Assembly: GCF_002575655.3 (NCBI RefSeq)
Contig: NC_053040.3
Location: 360,590,267 to 360,654,266, forward strand
Direction: 5' to 3'
Length of the DNA stretch: 64,000 bases
Source: Aegilops tauschii subsp. strangulata
Lineage: Eukaryota; Streptophyta; Magnoliopsida; Poales; Poaceae
Shown: in pieces, positions 1-11,691 of the stretch
Position numbering within the stretch: the first letter of the stretch is position 1
Layout of the letters: the number at the start of each line of letters is the position of its first letter
Notes under the pieces: generated by a model
Databases searched by the model: none
Seen by the model: the letters and a program-made list of their open reading frames with translations, nothing else
Told to the model about the DNA's origin: nothing
Made by a program: the position numbers and the translations under genes

Positions 1-1000
1 GGCGCGATGCTCAAGAGGTCTCCTTTAGTGTGCAAGCAGCCACCGAGAGGTAGGAAAGGGAGGCGACGTTGCCGCAACAAGGCTGCAACAAGTGAGAATC
101 CTATGCCATAGTGCTTGGTCGACCCGAGCGCGAAACTTATCTTGGCAGTCGAGAGTCGGTTCCTTGCGCTCCGCCGGACTCGTGCGTTGACGGCCGTAGT
201 GTAGCCAGGTTAGGCCCTTGTGATCCTCCCCCTCTTCCCCACGCTCTTCTATGTGCTCTACTTCCTCAGGTCCCGGCCCTCGAGCGAGCTCAGCCGCCGC
301 TGGTATGCCAGGTCGCGATGCCTTGGTCAAGGCCAGGGGGTGAGGGCTGGAGAGCCAGTAAGAGCTCCTGAGTTGTGATGCTCAGGAGCCCCCCTTTTAA
401 CGCGCAAGCGAATTGCATGGGAGAAGAGGGAGCCCACGGTACCGCTTGTTGTTGTCCTCAGGAGGTTCCTGCAGGTTAGTGCGAGAAGGGACACAGATTG
501 CCACTACGATTGCTGGTCTGCCGCTGGTCGCTCCACAAGATGATGAAGGCACTGAGGGCCTGGTGAGGTGACGTGCGCAGGGCGGGCCGCGAGTTGCAGG
601 GACGGACCCGAGCACAGGCGCCATGCCAGCGTGAGTAGCTCTTGTTGCGGAATGAGCATGAGGCTGATCGGTGACGCGGGCGGTTATCATGGGCGATAAT
701 CAAGCGGGCGATAACCATAGATAGATTATGCATGGAAAGCGAACTAGCTTAGGTAAATGCAAGAACGATACTTACCACGCGGACGGACCCGAGTGGCCTG
801 GGGATGATGCAGCCCGAGGGGCGCCCCCAAAAGAGTAGGCTAAAGATGCAAAAGGATACATGCCGCAGGGACAGGCCCGTACGACCTGGGAATAATGCAG
901 TCCGAGGGGCGCTCCCAGCTAAATAAACTTGGAAAATGTCACCTGGTTCCGTTGTCGACGGGATGTTGGGGTAGCTCAGGATGCGTGGCGAAGGGGTTGC
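1..1000. other. Internal or 3' part of element A without recognisable coding sequence
   Basis: This 1-kb stretch lies downstream of the RT remnant of element A in its own (minus) orientation, where the rest of pol or the 3' untranslated region is expected. Short open frames exist on both strands but none shows RNase H, integrase or other known motifs. It holds a duplicated block (781-916) and a 9-bp-stem inverted repeat at 364-389. I cannot assign a function. Confidence 0.5.
781..916. repeat. Two diverged copies of an approximately 48-bp block
   Basis: Positions 781-828 and 868-916 share the pattern GGAC(G/A)G(A/G)CCCG followed by CCTGGG, ATGCAG and CCGAGGGGCGC in the same order and spacing. 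They are direct repeats about 87 bp apart within the non-coding part of element A. Confidence 0.6.
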
Positions 1001-1003
1001 TCC

Positions 1004-1465
1004 TCATGAGCCACCGGGGCCCTGAGCCTCGGGAGGCTCTGGGGGTCCAGGCGGTTCCTCGAGGACCGTCTCCATCTCTGCCAGGACTGCGTGATGCCTG
1101 GCCTCCTGAGCCGCTAGGACGCTCCGCAGGTTGCGCTGCAAAGTGGCTGCCATGCTCGGCAGGCCGAATGGCATGCGAACATAGCTGTGAGGTGGGCCCT
1201 CGCAACGTCCCACGCGCGAAGGCCAGAAGATCCCCTGAGATGCGGCCCTATTGAGCCCGGGGATGTCGATGCAGACGCGCAGCCAGCCATCCTCGCCTGG
1301 ATGGGGAGCTACGCTAGGTGCGCGGCGATCGTCGCGCATGGCTCTTGCTTCTTGAAGCTCTTGGGTAGTCTTGGTGATGAACTCCTGAGCACCGGGCGCT
1401 CCTCGCCCGGTGTCCTCCTGAGGGAGACATGCCGCAAGGCACTCTTCCATGTGGTGCCCAAGCAC
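1004..1465 (-). pseudogene. Degenerate reverse-transcriptase remnant of element A
   Basis: The minus-strand translation contains RT-like pieces: LRVCIDIPGLNRA (compare the Gypsy RT pattern RxCxDxxxLNKA) and, about 25 residues later, the RT signature MPFGLPSMAATLQRNL. The stretch that should separate them, with the first catalytic Asp, is almost absent, and no YxDD motif follows. The segment ends in a proline- and glutamate-rich tail. It lies downstream of the protease region, as expected for gag-pro-RT order. It cannot be functional as it stands. Because an equally compressed RT may be a family trait of non-autonomous relatives, I cannot tell local decay from inherited loss. Confidence 0.65.
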
Positions 1466-1549
1466 CTCCCTCGTGATGTTGGCCAGGTCCGAGGCCCTCT
1501 AGAAGAGAGCCCTCGAGGCTCGCCCGAGGAGGGCGCCGGGCGCGCCTTC

Positions 1550-2761
1550 CTATGCGAGGGAGGGAGGTGCCCCAGGCGCGGGTGCTGATTCTGATGTGGC
1601 ACCTCTAGAGGCGCCGCTCCCCTGAAGCCCTGTACGGAGTAGCTGCTTCTTCTTCTTGGGGATGGCCTCAGGAGGGTATATGGTGCCTTGGTTGTCGGGG
1701 TCTTCGATTGCTACGGCTTGGAAGGCGCGCTCGAGGGAGCACACCGCATCTCTTTCTTCGCAGGGGACCGTGATGATCCCACCGCTTCCTGGCATCTTGA
1801 GGACGTTGTAGCCGTGGTGGGTTACCGCCATGAACTTGGCTAGGGCAGGATACCTGAGGATGGCATTGTATGGCACACGGATGTGGGCGACGTCGAAGTT
1901 TATGAGCTCGGTGCGGTAGTTGTCGTGCTGTCCGAAGGTGACAGGGAGGCAGACCTGCCCTATCGGGATGGTGGAGCCGTCGGTCACTCCTGAGAAGGGC
2001 TTGGTAGGCTGAAGCTGATCGTATGGTACTTGGAGGCTGTCGAATGTCTCGACGGACAGGACGTTAAGCCCTGCGCCGCCGTCGATGAGGGTCTTGGTGA
2101 CTCGTACGTTGCTGATGACGGGTGAGCAGAGCATCGGGAGGGCTCCAGCAGTGGCCGCGCATTTGATCTGGTCAGCTGAGCTGAAAGTGATGGTGCACTT
2201 GGACAACCTGAACGGGCGCGTGGCCTCAAGCCTAGGAAGGGCTGCGTTCACCTCGCGAGCAAACTGCTTGAAGATACGCTGAGATGCTGGGGCTTGAGCT
2301 CCGCCCAAGATGCAGCTGATAGCACGCGGTTCCTGGAAGCCCCCAGCCCCCTCGTCTTGATGGTGGTCGTCGTTCCTCCTTGGTGGCGGCGGCAGTGGGG
2401 GATGACCGGCATTGCCCTGAGGGTGGTCCTCGCGAGGTTGATCCCTCCATGCGCCCTCACGAGGCTGATCCTGCCAGCGGTCCTCACGAGGCCGGTTGCA
2501 CCACTCCTGGCGGGGGCCGTGATTGTCCCAGTGTCCTCCGCCACATCCTCCTCCTCGGCCGTAACCCCGGCCGTTGCGCTCGGGGCGTCGACCGAAGCGT
2601 CCGTCTCGAATAGCCCTGAGTTCTTGATAGTCGTTTGTGTTGTGGCTGTGTACGTTGTGGAAAGCGCATAACGGTCGGCTGCTCTTGGACGACTCGGGAT
2701 GGTCCCGGCCGCGCTTCGTGTCAGGCTCTGCCGCGAGCACAACCACTCCTTTGCGCTTCAC
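1550..2761 (-). pseudogene. Gag C-terminus (zinc-knuckle-like) and aspartic protease of element A
   Basis: A 403-residue minus-strand frame. Near residues 30-50 it has a knuckle-like segment, CAFHNVHSHNTNDYQEL, in which the last Cys expected in relatives is Tyr. A long Arg-, Gly- and Asp-rich linker with repeated PRED(R/H) motifs follows. The retropepsin-like domain has the active-site segment TLIDGGAGLNVLS near residue 225 and a later ALAKFMAVTHHGYNVLKMPG block matching the second half of Gypsy proteases. The ending amber codon at 1550-1552 follows an open frame and may replace a Gln codon. The upstream gag core (2758-3234) overlaps by a few bases in another frame, so a frameshift separates them. 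Confidence 0.85.
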
Positions 2762-3234
2762 GTCTTTGGCCTTGTCTTTCTTTTCCTTTGGTCGGTAGCA
2801 AGGAGCTCGAGGAGGGAAAGGCGCCCTTCCTCAGCTCTTGCGCATTTGGTCGCCAGGTTGAATAGTTCGAGAGCTGTGCATAGCTCCTCGTGGATGGCGA
2901 GCTCCTCCTTCACCTTGACGTCGTGGACGCCATTAGAAAACACCGAAATGATGGCTTTGTCCGTCACCTTGGGGATCTTGAGACGAATGATGTTGAAGCA
3001 CTGGATGTACTTCTGCAAGGTCTCTCCTGGCTGTTGCTTTATGCGGCGCAGGTCACCCGCGGCCGGAGGGCGGTCGCGAGTGCCCTGGAAGTTGGGGACA
3101 AAGCGGTCGCGCATCTCACCCCAGGAGGAGATCGAGCCCGGGGGCAGGTTCAGGAGCCAGGAGCGAGCACCATCCTTAAGAGCCATGGGAAACAAGTTCG
3201 CCATGACTTTCTCATCGCCGTTTGGCCGCCTCAA
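2758..3234 (-). pseudogene. Gag core (retrotransposon gag domain) of element A
   Basis: This 158-residue frame matches the Retrotrans_gag domain that assembles the cytoplasmic virus-like particle. Diagnostic pieces are LKDGARSWLLNLPPGSISSW near residue 18, then FVPNFQGT and a LKQxPGETLQKYIQ-like helix (here RRIKQQPGETLQKYIQCF). The C-terminal part has a polar helix typical of Gypsy Gag before the zinc knuckle. It is out of frame with the segment before it (3212-3436) and the protease segment after it, so at least two indels have accumulated. Confidence 0.9.
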
Positions 3235-3813
3235 TGCTCAGCTCATAGAGCTGCAAGAACTCTGCGGTGTCGGGGGTGCCGTCGTAGCGAGGAGGTAGAT
3301 CTGGCTTGAACTTGCTCAGCCAGACGACGCCACGCAGCTCAGGAATGAAGGCGCGGCAGCCTGCCGTGGCCACTGGGGCCCTTTGCAGAGGTGGGGCCTG
3401 CCCTTGGTGTCCGCGCATCGCCATCGCAGGCGGCACACGGTCTTGTCGTGGTGGCGCCGGGAGTGTAGGAGCGTTTTCTTGCGGCCGGGGAACTTCTTGG
3501 CAGCTTCCTTCTTCTCGCGCGGGCGCCCGACGCGTGGGTCGCGCCAGGGGGCGCGCCTTGGCGCTGGAGCGCCGTCTTGGTGCAGAGGTGGAGGAGGTGC
3601 TCCGTGAGCCACATCGCCTGCAGCTGGCGGAGGGCGAGGCAGCGAGAGGGATGGCGCGGGGGAGCCCCCAGCGGCGCTGACGAGCTCGGCTATGCGGTCC
3701 AGCCAGTCCTCGTAGAGGTCATCGACTGGAAGGTAGCGCAAGAGCTCGCGTGCAATGAGCAGCGTGGCATGCGCATCTGTGGGAGCACGACGAGTGTGAG
3801 ACGATGAGCCGAC
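3212..3813 (-). pseudogene. Gag N-terminal region of element A (distal part)
   Basis: Minus-strand reading from the insertion boundary gives ARELLRYLPVDDLYEDWLDR and a Pro- and Ala-rich linker, then after a frame change FIPELRGVVWLSKFKPDLP and RYDGTPDTAEFLQLYELSIE. The last pieces are the usual approach to the gag core: an F-K-P-x-(L/I)-P-x-(R/K)YDG pattern that also occurs in element B at about 14200. The frame shifts near 3400, and the upstream remainder of gag lies at 12604-12831. Confidence 0.8.
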
Positions 3814-3818
3814 TGAGG
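3814..3818. repeat. Target-site duplication TGAGG (left)
   Basis: TGAGG lies immediately before the TG of the Fatima-like 5' LTR. The same five bases follow the terminal CA of its 3' LTR at 12599-12603. Confidence 0.95.
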
Positions 3819-4289
3819 TGAGGGAGTCCTGGATTAGGGGGTCCTCGGACTGCCGGACTATGTACTTTGGTCGGATTGTTGGACTATGAAGATACAAGAT
3901 TGAAGACTTCGTCCCATGTCCGTATGGGACTCTCCTTTGCGTGGAAGGCAAGCTTGGCAATACGGATATGTAGATCTCCTCCCTTGTAACCGACTCTGTG
4001 TAACCCTAGCCCCCTCCGGTGTCTATATAAACAGGAGGGTTTAGTCCGTAGGACAAGAACAATCATAATCATAGGCTAGCTTCTAGGGTTTAGCCTCTAC
4101 GATCTCGTGGTAGATCAACTCTTGTAATACTCATATCATCAAGATCAATCAAGCAGGAAGTAGGGTATTACCTCCATCGAGAGGGCCCGAACCTGGGTAA
4201 ACATTGTGTCCCCCACCTCCTGTTACCGTCCACCTTAGACGCACAGTTCGGGACCCCCTACCCGAGATCCGCCGGTTTTGACATCGACA
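3819..4289 (+). repeat. 5' LTR of the Fatima-like element
   Basis: 471 bp from TGAGGGAGTCCTGG to the terminal GACATCGACA. It pairs with 12124-12598, which has the same ends and an extra CTAG near the middle. A TATA box sits about 205 bp in. Confidence 0.95.
4024..4030 (+). promoter_or_regulatory. TATA box of the 5' LTR
   Basis: TATATAA followed by a G-rich GGAGGG segment. The same motif occurs at the matching place in the 3' LTR (about 12333-12340). It would drive genomic RNA starting roughly 30 bp downstream. Confidence 0.7.
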
Positions 4290-4290
4290 T

Positions 4291-4308
4291 TGGTGCTTTC
4301 ATTGAGAG
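4291..4308 (+). other. Primer-binding region of the Fatima-like element
   Basis: TGGTGCTTTCATTGAGAG begins one or two bases after the LTR. The leading TGG fits pairing with a tRNA CCA end. It is not the usual initiator-Met site and I cannot name the tRNA. Confidence 0.55.
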
Positions 4309-4333
4309 TTCCACTGTGCTGTCACCATAAGGC

Positions 4334-7300
4334 TTGATGCGTCCTTCAATTATCGACAGCGATGCGATCCAGGGTGAGGTGTTTCTCCCCGGACAGATCT
4401 TCGTATTCGGCGGCTTCGTACTGCGGGCCAACTCGCTTGGACATCTGGAGCAGATCGAGAGCTACGCCCCTGGACGTCAGGTCAGGTTTGGAAACTTAAA
4501 CTATACTGCCGACATCCGCAGAGACTTAATCTTTGACGGATTCGAGCCCATGTCAGGTGCGCCGCACAGTCACGACGAGCATGACTTAGCTCTGCCGTCG
4601 GACGGTGTTCGGGAGATCATACCTGTGGCTACTCCGGCCCTCAATCCAAAGCAGATCGCGCCGTCCGAGGACGGGTGGATGGACCCCGCCACGGAGGCCA
4701 CACACTCAGCGGCGATAGAGCCGAATACTGACTTCACCTCCTATGAGACCTGTGTTGCCGGACACATGGATTCGTCCCCGGCCACAGGCTTCGAACCGCC
4801 TGCGTCCGTGGCTATCGAATCTGATAGGGCACCGATCATGGAGTTTTCCTCGGCGGACATCTTTCAGCACTCGCCCCTGGGCGATGTGCTAAATTCATTA
4901 AGGTCTCTCTCCTTGTCAGGAGACCCTTGGCCGAACTATGTCCGGCTTGACTGGGAAGCGGACGACAAAGAAATTCGTTCCCCACCCACCACCCACTTGA
5001 TAGCCACTGTCGACGACTTAACCGACATGCTCGATTTCGGCTCCGAAGACATCGACGGTATGGACGACGATGCAGGAGACGAACAGGAACCACCGCCCAC
5101 AGGGCGCTGGACTGCCACCTCATCATATGATATATACATGGTGGACACCCCCAAAGAAAACAACGACGAGGAACGGGAAGAAGCAGCGAAGGATAGTTCC
5201 CACGAGAAGCAACCAAAGCGATGGCGTAGGCGCTGCTCCAAACCCCGCCTCGGAAAAAACAGCGATAACAGCGCAAGAAAGAATAATACCCCGGTCGACT
5301 ACATGGACCCAGCGACAGAGTAGGATGAGCCAGCGGACGACGAACATAGAAAGGAGGCGCTGTCCGGTAACGGTGACGCCGAGGGTAAAGCTAATCAACC
5401 TGTCTCCGGAGAGGAGAACAGTCCGGACGACGATGCACACATCATCCCGGAAAGGCACTTGGATCAAGGAAACCTCCATAGAAGGCTTATTGCCACCGCA
5501 AGGAGTCTAAAGAAGCAGAAGCAAAGGCTTAAGGCTGCGCAAAATACACTCAACAGCAGATGGAACAAAGTACTCGGCACTGAAGAAAAGTACGGTGGCA
5601 GTCGCCACACAAAGAGCTATCCAAAGCACAAGCTGCTGCCAGAATTCGATGACGAGGCTTTAGAGCCTATACAGCCGAAAAATAAAACGGCCGATCAGCC
5701 GGATCGACCACCCCATGGCTGCGATAGGGCGGCTAACAATGTTGGTATGACTAGGTCCATCTACAGATCTAGGAAGCGCGATCCGGCACAGAATCAAAAC
5801 CGAACACTACAACCGTCAGAACGCCATGGCACATCCAAATACAGGGGTGCCGCGCACCCCCTATGCTTCACCGATGAGGTGCTGGATCATGAATTTCCAG
5901 AGAGATTCAAACCCGTGAACATAGAGGCATACGACGGAACGATAGACCCTGGGGTCTGGATTGAGGACTTTATCCTTCATATCCATATGGCTCGTGGAGA
6001 TGATCTCCACGCCATCAAATACTTTCCCCTCAAGTTGAAAGGACCAGCTCGGCACTGGCTAAAGAGCCTCCCCGAAAACTCAATTGGAAGTTGGGAAGAG
6101 CTTGAGGATGCTTTTAGGGCTAATTTTCAAGGGACCTATGTCCGACCTCCGGATGCAGACGATTTAATTCATATAATTCAATAGCCCGGAGAGTCAGCCA
6201 GAAAGCTTTGGAACAGATTCCTCACTAAGAAGAATCAAATTGTCGACGGCCTGGACGCCAAAGCCTTAGCGGCTTTCAAACACAGTGTCCGGGACGAATG
6301 GCTCGCCAGACACCTTGGCCAGGAAAAACCGAGGACAATGGCAGCCTTAACAAGCCTTATGACCCGCTTTTGCGCGGGCGAAGATAGTTGGCTGGCCCGT
6401 AGCGGCACCAGCGACCCAGGCACATCCGAAGTCAGGGATGGTAATGGGAAACCACGACGCCATAAAAGCAAGCGTCGAAGCAATGAAGATGGCCCAGACA
6501 ACACGGCGGTAAACGCCGGATTCAGGGGCTCTCAACCCGGTCAACGGAAAAAGCCATTTAAAGGCAGCAGAGATGGATCGTCCAGCCTAAACAAGATTCT
6601 AGACAGATTATGTCAGATTCATGGCACCTCTGACAAACCTGCAAATCACACCAACAGAGAATGCTGGGTCTTCAAGCAGGCCGGCAAGCTAAATGCCGCA
6701 CACAAGGGGAGGGAGACACCAAGTGAAGACGAGGATGAGCCTCGCCGGCAAAACACTGGGGAACAGAAAAAATTCCCACCAGAGGTCAAAACAGTGAACA
6801 TGATTCACGTAACGAAGAGGAGGAGCAAGCGCGCACTCCGAGACGTATGCGCTGTGGAGCCCGTCACCCCCAAGTTCAACCCTTGGTCGGCCTGCCCAAT
6901 CACTTTCGATCGCAGGGATCACCCGACTAGTATCCGGCATGGAGGATCGGCTGCCTTGGTGCTAGACCCAATAATTAACGGATACCATCTCACCCGAGTC
7001 CTAATGGACGGCGGCAGTAGTCTCAATCTGATATATCAGGACACAGTCCGCAAAATGGGGATAGACCCGACAAGAATTAACCAAAGCAATACTACCTTTA
7101 ACGGAGTAATACCAGGCCCAGAGGCCCGCTGCACGGGCTCTCTAGTACTGGAGGTTGTATTCGGTTCTCCCAACAACTTCCGAAGTGAAAGGTTAACCTT
7201 CGACATCGCTCCATTCCGAAGCGGCTATCAAGCACTACTCGGAAGAACGGCCTTTGTTCGTTTTAATGCAGTACCGCATTATGCTTATCTTAATCTTAAG

Positions 7301-7396
7301 ATGCCATGTCCACGTGGCATCATCATAGTTAGCGGAAACACAGAGCGTTCCTTGCTTGCGGAAGAATGTGTGGCGGCTTTAACAGCCGAACACTGA
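4334..7396 (+). pseudogene. Gag-protease polyprotein of the Fatima-like element, interrupted by two amber codons
   Basis: One reading frame of about 1020 codons is open except for TAG at 5321-5323 and 6182-6184; both follow contexts where CAG (Gln) is plausible. Order: an acidic N-terminal region of about 330 residues; a basic linker; the gag core near 5900-6300 with LKGPARHWLKSLPENSIGSW and FRANFQGTYVRP; a basic stretch; a knuckle-like segment with HTNRECWVFKQAGK (about 6650); then the protease with VLMDGGSSLNLIYQDTV near 7000 and the second-half motif ALLGRTAFVRFNAVPHYAYL near 7230. The frame ends in TGA at 7396, where a reverse transcriptase should follow but does not. Gag packages the RNA and the protease matures Gag. 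The copy cannot make a full protein without readthrough. Confidence 0.88.
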
Positions 7397-8594
7397 CCGG
7401 CCTCTCCGACCAGAATAAATGATCGGTCGTCAAGACCGCGGACACGGCTAGACGAGTCCGGCACAGCACTGGCTATAACCGCTCAGATAGACCTGAGATT
7501 GGATCGATGGATATACCCCCATAGGTGGAGCTAGGGGCTTCCTGCATGTAAAAAGAACTACAGTTCGGGTTGACCTTATTTAGATTGAATTTTAATGGTT
7601 TATTAAGAATAACCAATTTTTCGCACGAGGACTTTCACCTAAGTTTTTCTCTTTTACAGATGATAATCGTGCTACACCCTTCCAGGATACGGCACAATGG
7701 AGACACAGGCGCAAACGTGTAGCAGGGCCCCGCTCAAAGGTTTCTTTTTAGATTAAGACCATGTGTAAACCTTTCTTACTGTCTCTTGTTGCTTCACACC
7801 CTCCGGATACTCAACACAACCGAGAGGGATGCTGGCGTTATTGGCATTTCGCCACGTCAGACTAATGCACGTACCTGGAAATTCAGGGTTCATTATCAAG
7901 GGCGTTACTTAGCCTGGTATATGTTGTAAAGACCGAATACCTTAGGGAGTGTTCGGTGTAGCGAGTTTGGCCTTATATGCATCAACTCCGAATCATGTCT
8001 TTGGTCAATAGTTGGGTTTGCCCGGCTCCCGTGTTTTGCTACCTTACGTTCCGCTCTATCGGATAAGGTTGGCACCGAGAGAACTACTGCGATTGTGCCC
8101 TGGTTCATCTGGACGAGCACCTCAGTAGAGAAAGCCGAAAACTGACTGTCATGATGAAGCGCAAGACTGGTCAACCACTCGATGACTCAGCGGAATCTTC
8201 GCGATTCCTCTGCATTAACGAATGACCGGTTTCCCGGTCATGTATGTACGCGCACCGTATTCGGATAGACGCAGAACTACCAGGGGCTATATAGTAGCCC
8301 CACCATCAAACTCCTATGGCTAAGTGAAAGTGTTAAAGCAATATAGTCTGATTGCCTTGTTCGCCGCGCTATCACCTCCTTAATGGACCAAGACGTTGGA
8401 TCAAGTGTGAATACGCGCTTTTCCGAACACCCCCGCATTATATGCGTGGGGGCTGAAGCCGACGACTGCAAACTTTTAGGTTATATATATACATAAATGG
8501 CCGCACAGGAGGCATCATAATACTTTCAGGCAAAAGAATAAACACAGCCTTTATAATCAAAATAGCATTGTTTTTACAATTGGGATACATGTCA
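7397..8594. other. Non-coding spacer where pol is missing
   Basis: About 1.2 kb between the protease stop and the 3' end of the antisense gene. Neither strand gives RT, RNase H or integrase motifs. The DNA is moderately AT-rich with short frames only. It may be the deletion scar of pol or a family-specific untranslated region. Confidence 0.6.
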
Positions 8595-11581
8595 CTAGAA
8601 CATGATACTCTTCGGGCACTGAGCCTCTATTAAACGAGCGCCTTCTAGGACTTCTTCAAAATAGTGCTCGGCCGATACCTGGCCTACGGCTGAACCTCGG
8701 GTTGCAATAGCGGTGGCCTCCATCTCTGCGCAGTATGTCTTAACACGGGCAAGAGCCATCCGCGCACCCTCTATGCACGCCGACCTCTTTTGCAGCGTCG
8801 ATATGCGGCACAACGCCAAGGAATCATTGCACTAAACCAAAATAACTATTCGGCCTTGGTCCTTCCGGCCAAAGATGATCCACGACAGACCTCATGGCAA
8901 GCCCGGACAACCTATGGAGCTCAGCCCACTCGGCCATTTGCTCATTTAACAGCAGCGGACGCATTGGAGCACTGAACTGCGACCATAACAACTTTTCCAC
9001 TTCATGATCTTTTTGATCTTTGAAAAACTAAGTCGTATCAGTAGCCCTCGCTGCCAAGTCCAAGTACGCGTCTGCAGCACTCCATAATTGATCCAGAGGG
9101 TCATACTTTGGATCTCCGAACTTCGTCCGTAACAAAAAGGGCTTCCCAGCCGGGATATCTCCGGCTTGACGAAGCTCCTCCTTCGCCGCTCTAATTTTAG
9201 AGCGGGTCTCCTTGGCTGCTACCATGGCTTTCTTCAGGTCCGCCGCTTTCGCTTGGCTTTCCTTTTCAAGAAGCTCATACCGGTCGGCGGCATCCTTCAG
9301 CTCAACGGCCATCTTGGCTATTTTATCTTCGCTCTGGCGATGAGCAGCCTGTTCGGCTCTTAATTCTTCGACCGCCTTTAGGGCGGCCGCATCACTTCTC
9401 CTGGCTTGTTCCTTGGCTCGGGCAAGCTCCGCCCGAAGGGTCTCCATGGCGGCAGCTCCATCTGTAGTCACAGCATATTATAGATACTAGCATCATGCTC
9501 CTCTTAAATATCTATTAACCACCGGAGAATACATACCTTGTGCCTCGTCAAGCCACTAGTTTACAAGCACGATGTCGGCATCTGCCGCATCAAGTTGCCG
9601 CTTCAGTTCGGCAAACTCACCAGTCCGACTAGCCACCGGACCCTCAGCCGCCTGCACATGAAAGCAGCATGATCATTACCTGGGACTATGATCCTCTGTT
9701 TGCCGCCTTTGGACAGCAACCAGAGTCTCAGGGGCTACTATATGTATAGGGCACACCTAGCATGTGCGGTACCGTCAAAATATATATTACTTTGCGTACC
9801 TCAAAGCCTTTTAGCAGGCTCATAAAAGCTTCATGCAACCCACTTTTGGAGGATGAAATCCTCTCAACCACCGTACCCATTAAAGTGTGATGCGCCTCTG
9901 AGATAGCCGTTTGCGCCAGAAGACCCATTAGTACGTCCGGTTGTGCACCGAACAGTCCCGGACCCTTTCTGTTGCTCTCCTTAGGAGCCGAACCCTCCGG
10001 ACTTTGGGTGGCCGAAGGGTTACCTTCCGGCCTTGGCGGATCAGGAGAAATCCTCTGTGACGACACCTCAGGGTCGTCCGCCTCATGAGGCGGGAAGACA
10101 GGGGGAGGCGTTTCGCTCTCCATCATCTCCGGAAGAAGATCCCCCGAAGACGAACTCTGTCGAGAAGGGCTACGATCCGAACTGCAAGACATACGTCTCG
10201 GTTATTGTCCTCGGAGATGAAGCAGGATATATTTACCAAAAGTACTCTTGTTCACTTACAGCTCGGTGGAGGGCGGATCCCCTTGCGGGCACTGTGCGGT
10301 AAGGATGCCCTCCGGGGCAGGGCCCTCTGGTGAAGGTTTCTTCCCTCATTTGGAAACTCTTGTTTCCAAGTCTTCAGAGGCGGCCCTTTTCCTTCCTTGG
10401 AGAGGGGGAATTTCAGATTCCTCTCCCCGGTTATCCTCCTTCGCGGAGACACTAATTCCCCGATTTGGATAAGTAATGCGTGAGGCCTGCTTTCTGCTTC
10501 TTTATTCCTCCCTTTATCTTCCCCTGATGGCGCTTGATAAGGTGCGAGCTCAAGCATCCTGGCTAGTACAGGATCCGGTGAGCCTTCGGGAAGGGGGGCC
10601 GAACAGCTGATCATCTTCGCATTTTTTATCCAGTCCTGGTCAAAGAGCGATTTTTTAGAATGATGTTGTGACAAATTAAAAGACAGTGTGTTCGGCCGCA
10701 GAATTACTTACGTGGGTATCTGGACGATTGCAGTTTCGACCCGCGTCCTCGGTGGTGTCCAGACACTTTATTCGTGATCCGAAGAACAATCCATACATCT
10801 CTTCCAGCGTCACGCCGAAGAATTACTGAATAGTTTGTGGTCCTTCCGGGTTGAACTCCCACATACGGAGAGGTCGATGTTGGCATGGCAGGACCCGACG
10901 AACTAGCATGACTTGCATTACCTTGACAAGGCAGACATCTCTCTTGAGGAGATCTCGGATGCGACTCTGCAATGTCGGCACGTCATTAACTGGCCCCCAG
11001 TCCAACCCCTTGTTGACCCATGATAACAGTTGTGGCGGGGGGCCCGAACGGAAGGCGGGGGCAGCTGCCCACTTAGTACTTTGGGGAGCCGTGATGTAAA
11101 ACCACTCCCGTTGCCATAAGTTGGACATCTCCGGGAAGGAACCCTTTGGCCATGGAGCATCGGCGCCTTTGCTTATTATGGCACCTCCGCACTTTGCATG
11201 TCGCCCATTGATCATCTTCGGCTTCACATTGAAGGTCTTGAGCCATAAGCCGAAGTGTGGGGTGATGCGAAGGAAGGCCTCACACACGACGATGAACGAC
11301 GAGATGTGAAGGATGGAATCCGGAGCCAGATCATGGAAATCGAGCCCGTAATAGAACATAAGCCCTCTAACAAAGGGATCAAGACTAAAACCTAGCCCTC
11401 GGAGGAAGTGGGAAACAAATACGACACTCTCGTTGGGTTCGGGAGTAGGGATGACCTGCCCTTGAGCAGGCAGCCTGTGCGAGATTTCGACGGTCAGATA
11501 CCTGGCTTCTCTTAGCTTCTTGATGTCCTCCTCTGTGATGGAGGAGGCCATCCACCGGCCTTGAAGGTTGGATCCGGACAT
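8595..11581 (-). pseudogene. Antisense spliced gene of the Fatima-like element (Transposase_28-like / putative gypsy type transposon protein)
   Basis: It runs opposite to gag. Exon 1 (ATG 11579-11581 to the GTAAGT donor ending it at 10712) encodes the domain that Pfam calls 'putative gypsy type transposon': SVVFVSHFLRGLGFSLDPFV, then FYYGLDFHDLAPDSI and CEAFLRITPHFGLWLKTF. A TAA interrupts exon 1 near 10823, after ...GPQTIQ. Further exon-like blocks are about 10252-10665 (basic linker), 9800-10192 (Ser/Pro-rich, then helical), about 9028-9461 (coiled coil of about 100 residues, rich in Ala, Glu, Lys and Arg, starting after a CTACAG acceptor) and a helical C-terminus ending near 8595 with GARMALARVKTYCAEMEATA. 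Stops at 9028 and near 8835 and a frameshift break the tail. Function is unknown. Element E carries a gene of the same architecture. Confidence 0.8.
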
Positions 11582-11682
11582 GATCGAAGGTCCGAAGTGC
11601 TTAGCCTGTGCCTTGGGTCTTAGAATTCGAGGTGGGGGAAGGGAAGGATCGAGCGCGAGAAAAAAGGACAGGCCTTGGCCCC

Positions 11683-11691
11683 TTTATAAAG
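11683..11691 (-). promoter_or_regulatory. Antisense TATA box
   Basis: On the minus strand TTTATAAAG lies about 100 bp upstream of the antisense ATG (11581), preceded by AT-containing and followed by G-rich sequence. This suggests an internal promoter for the antisense gene that is independent of the LTR. Confidence 0.6.

Noticed and set aside
3814..3960. The minus-strand frame 3960-3316 as one protein
   Set aside because: Its first part is read through the Fatima-like LTR; only the part left of 3814 belongs to gag of element A.
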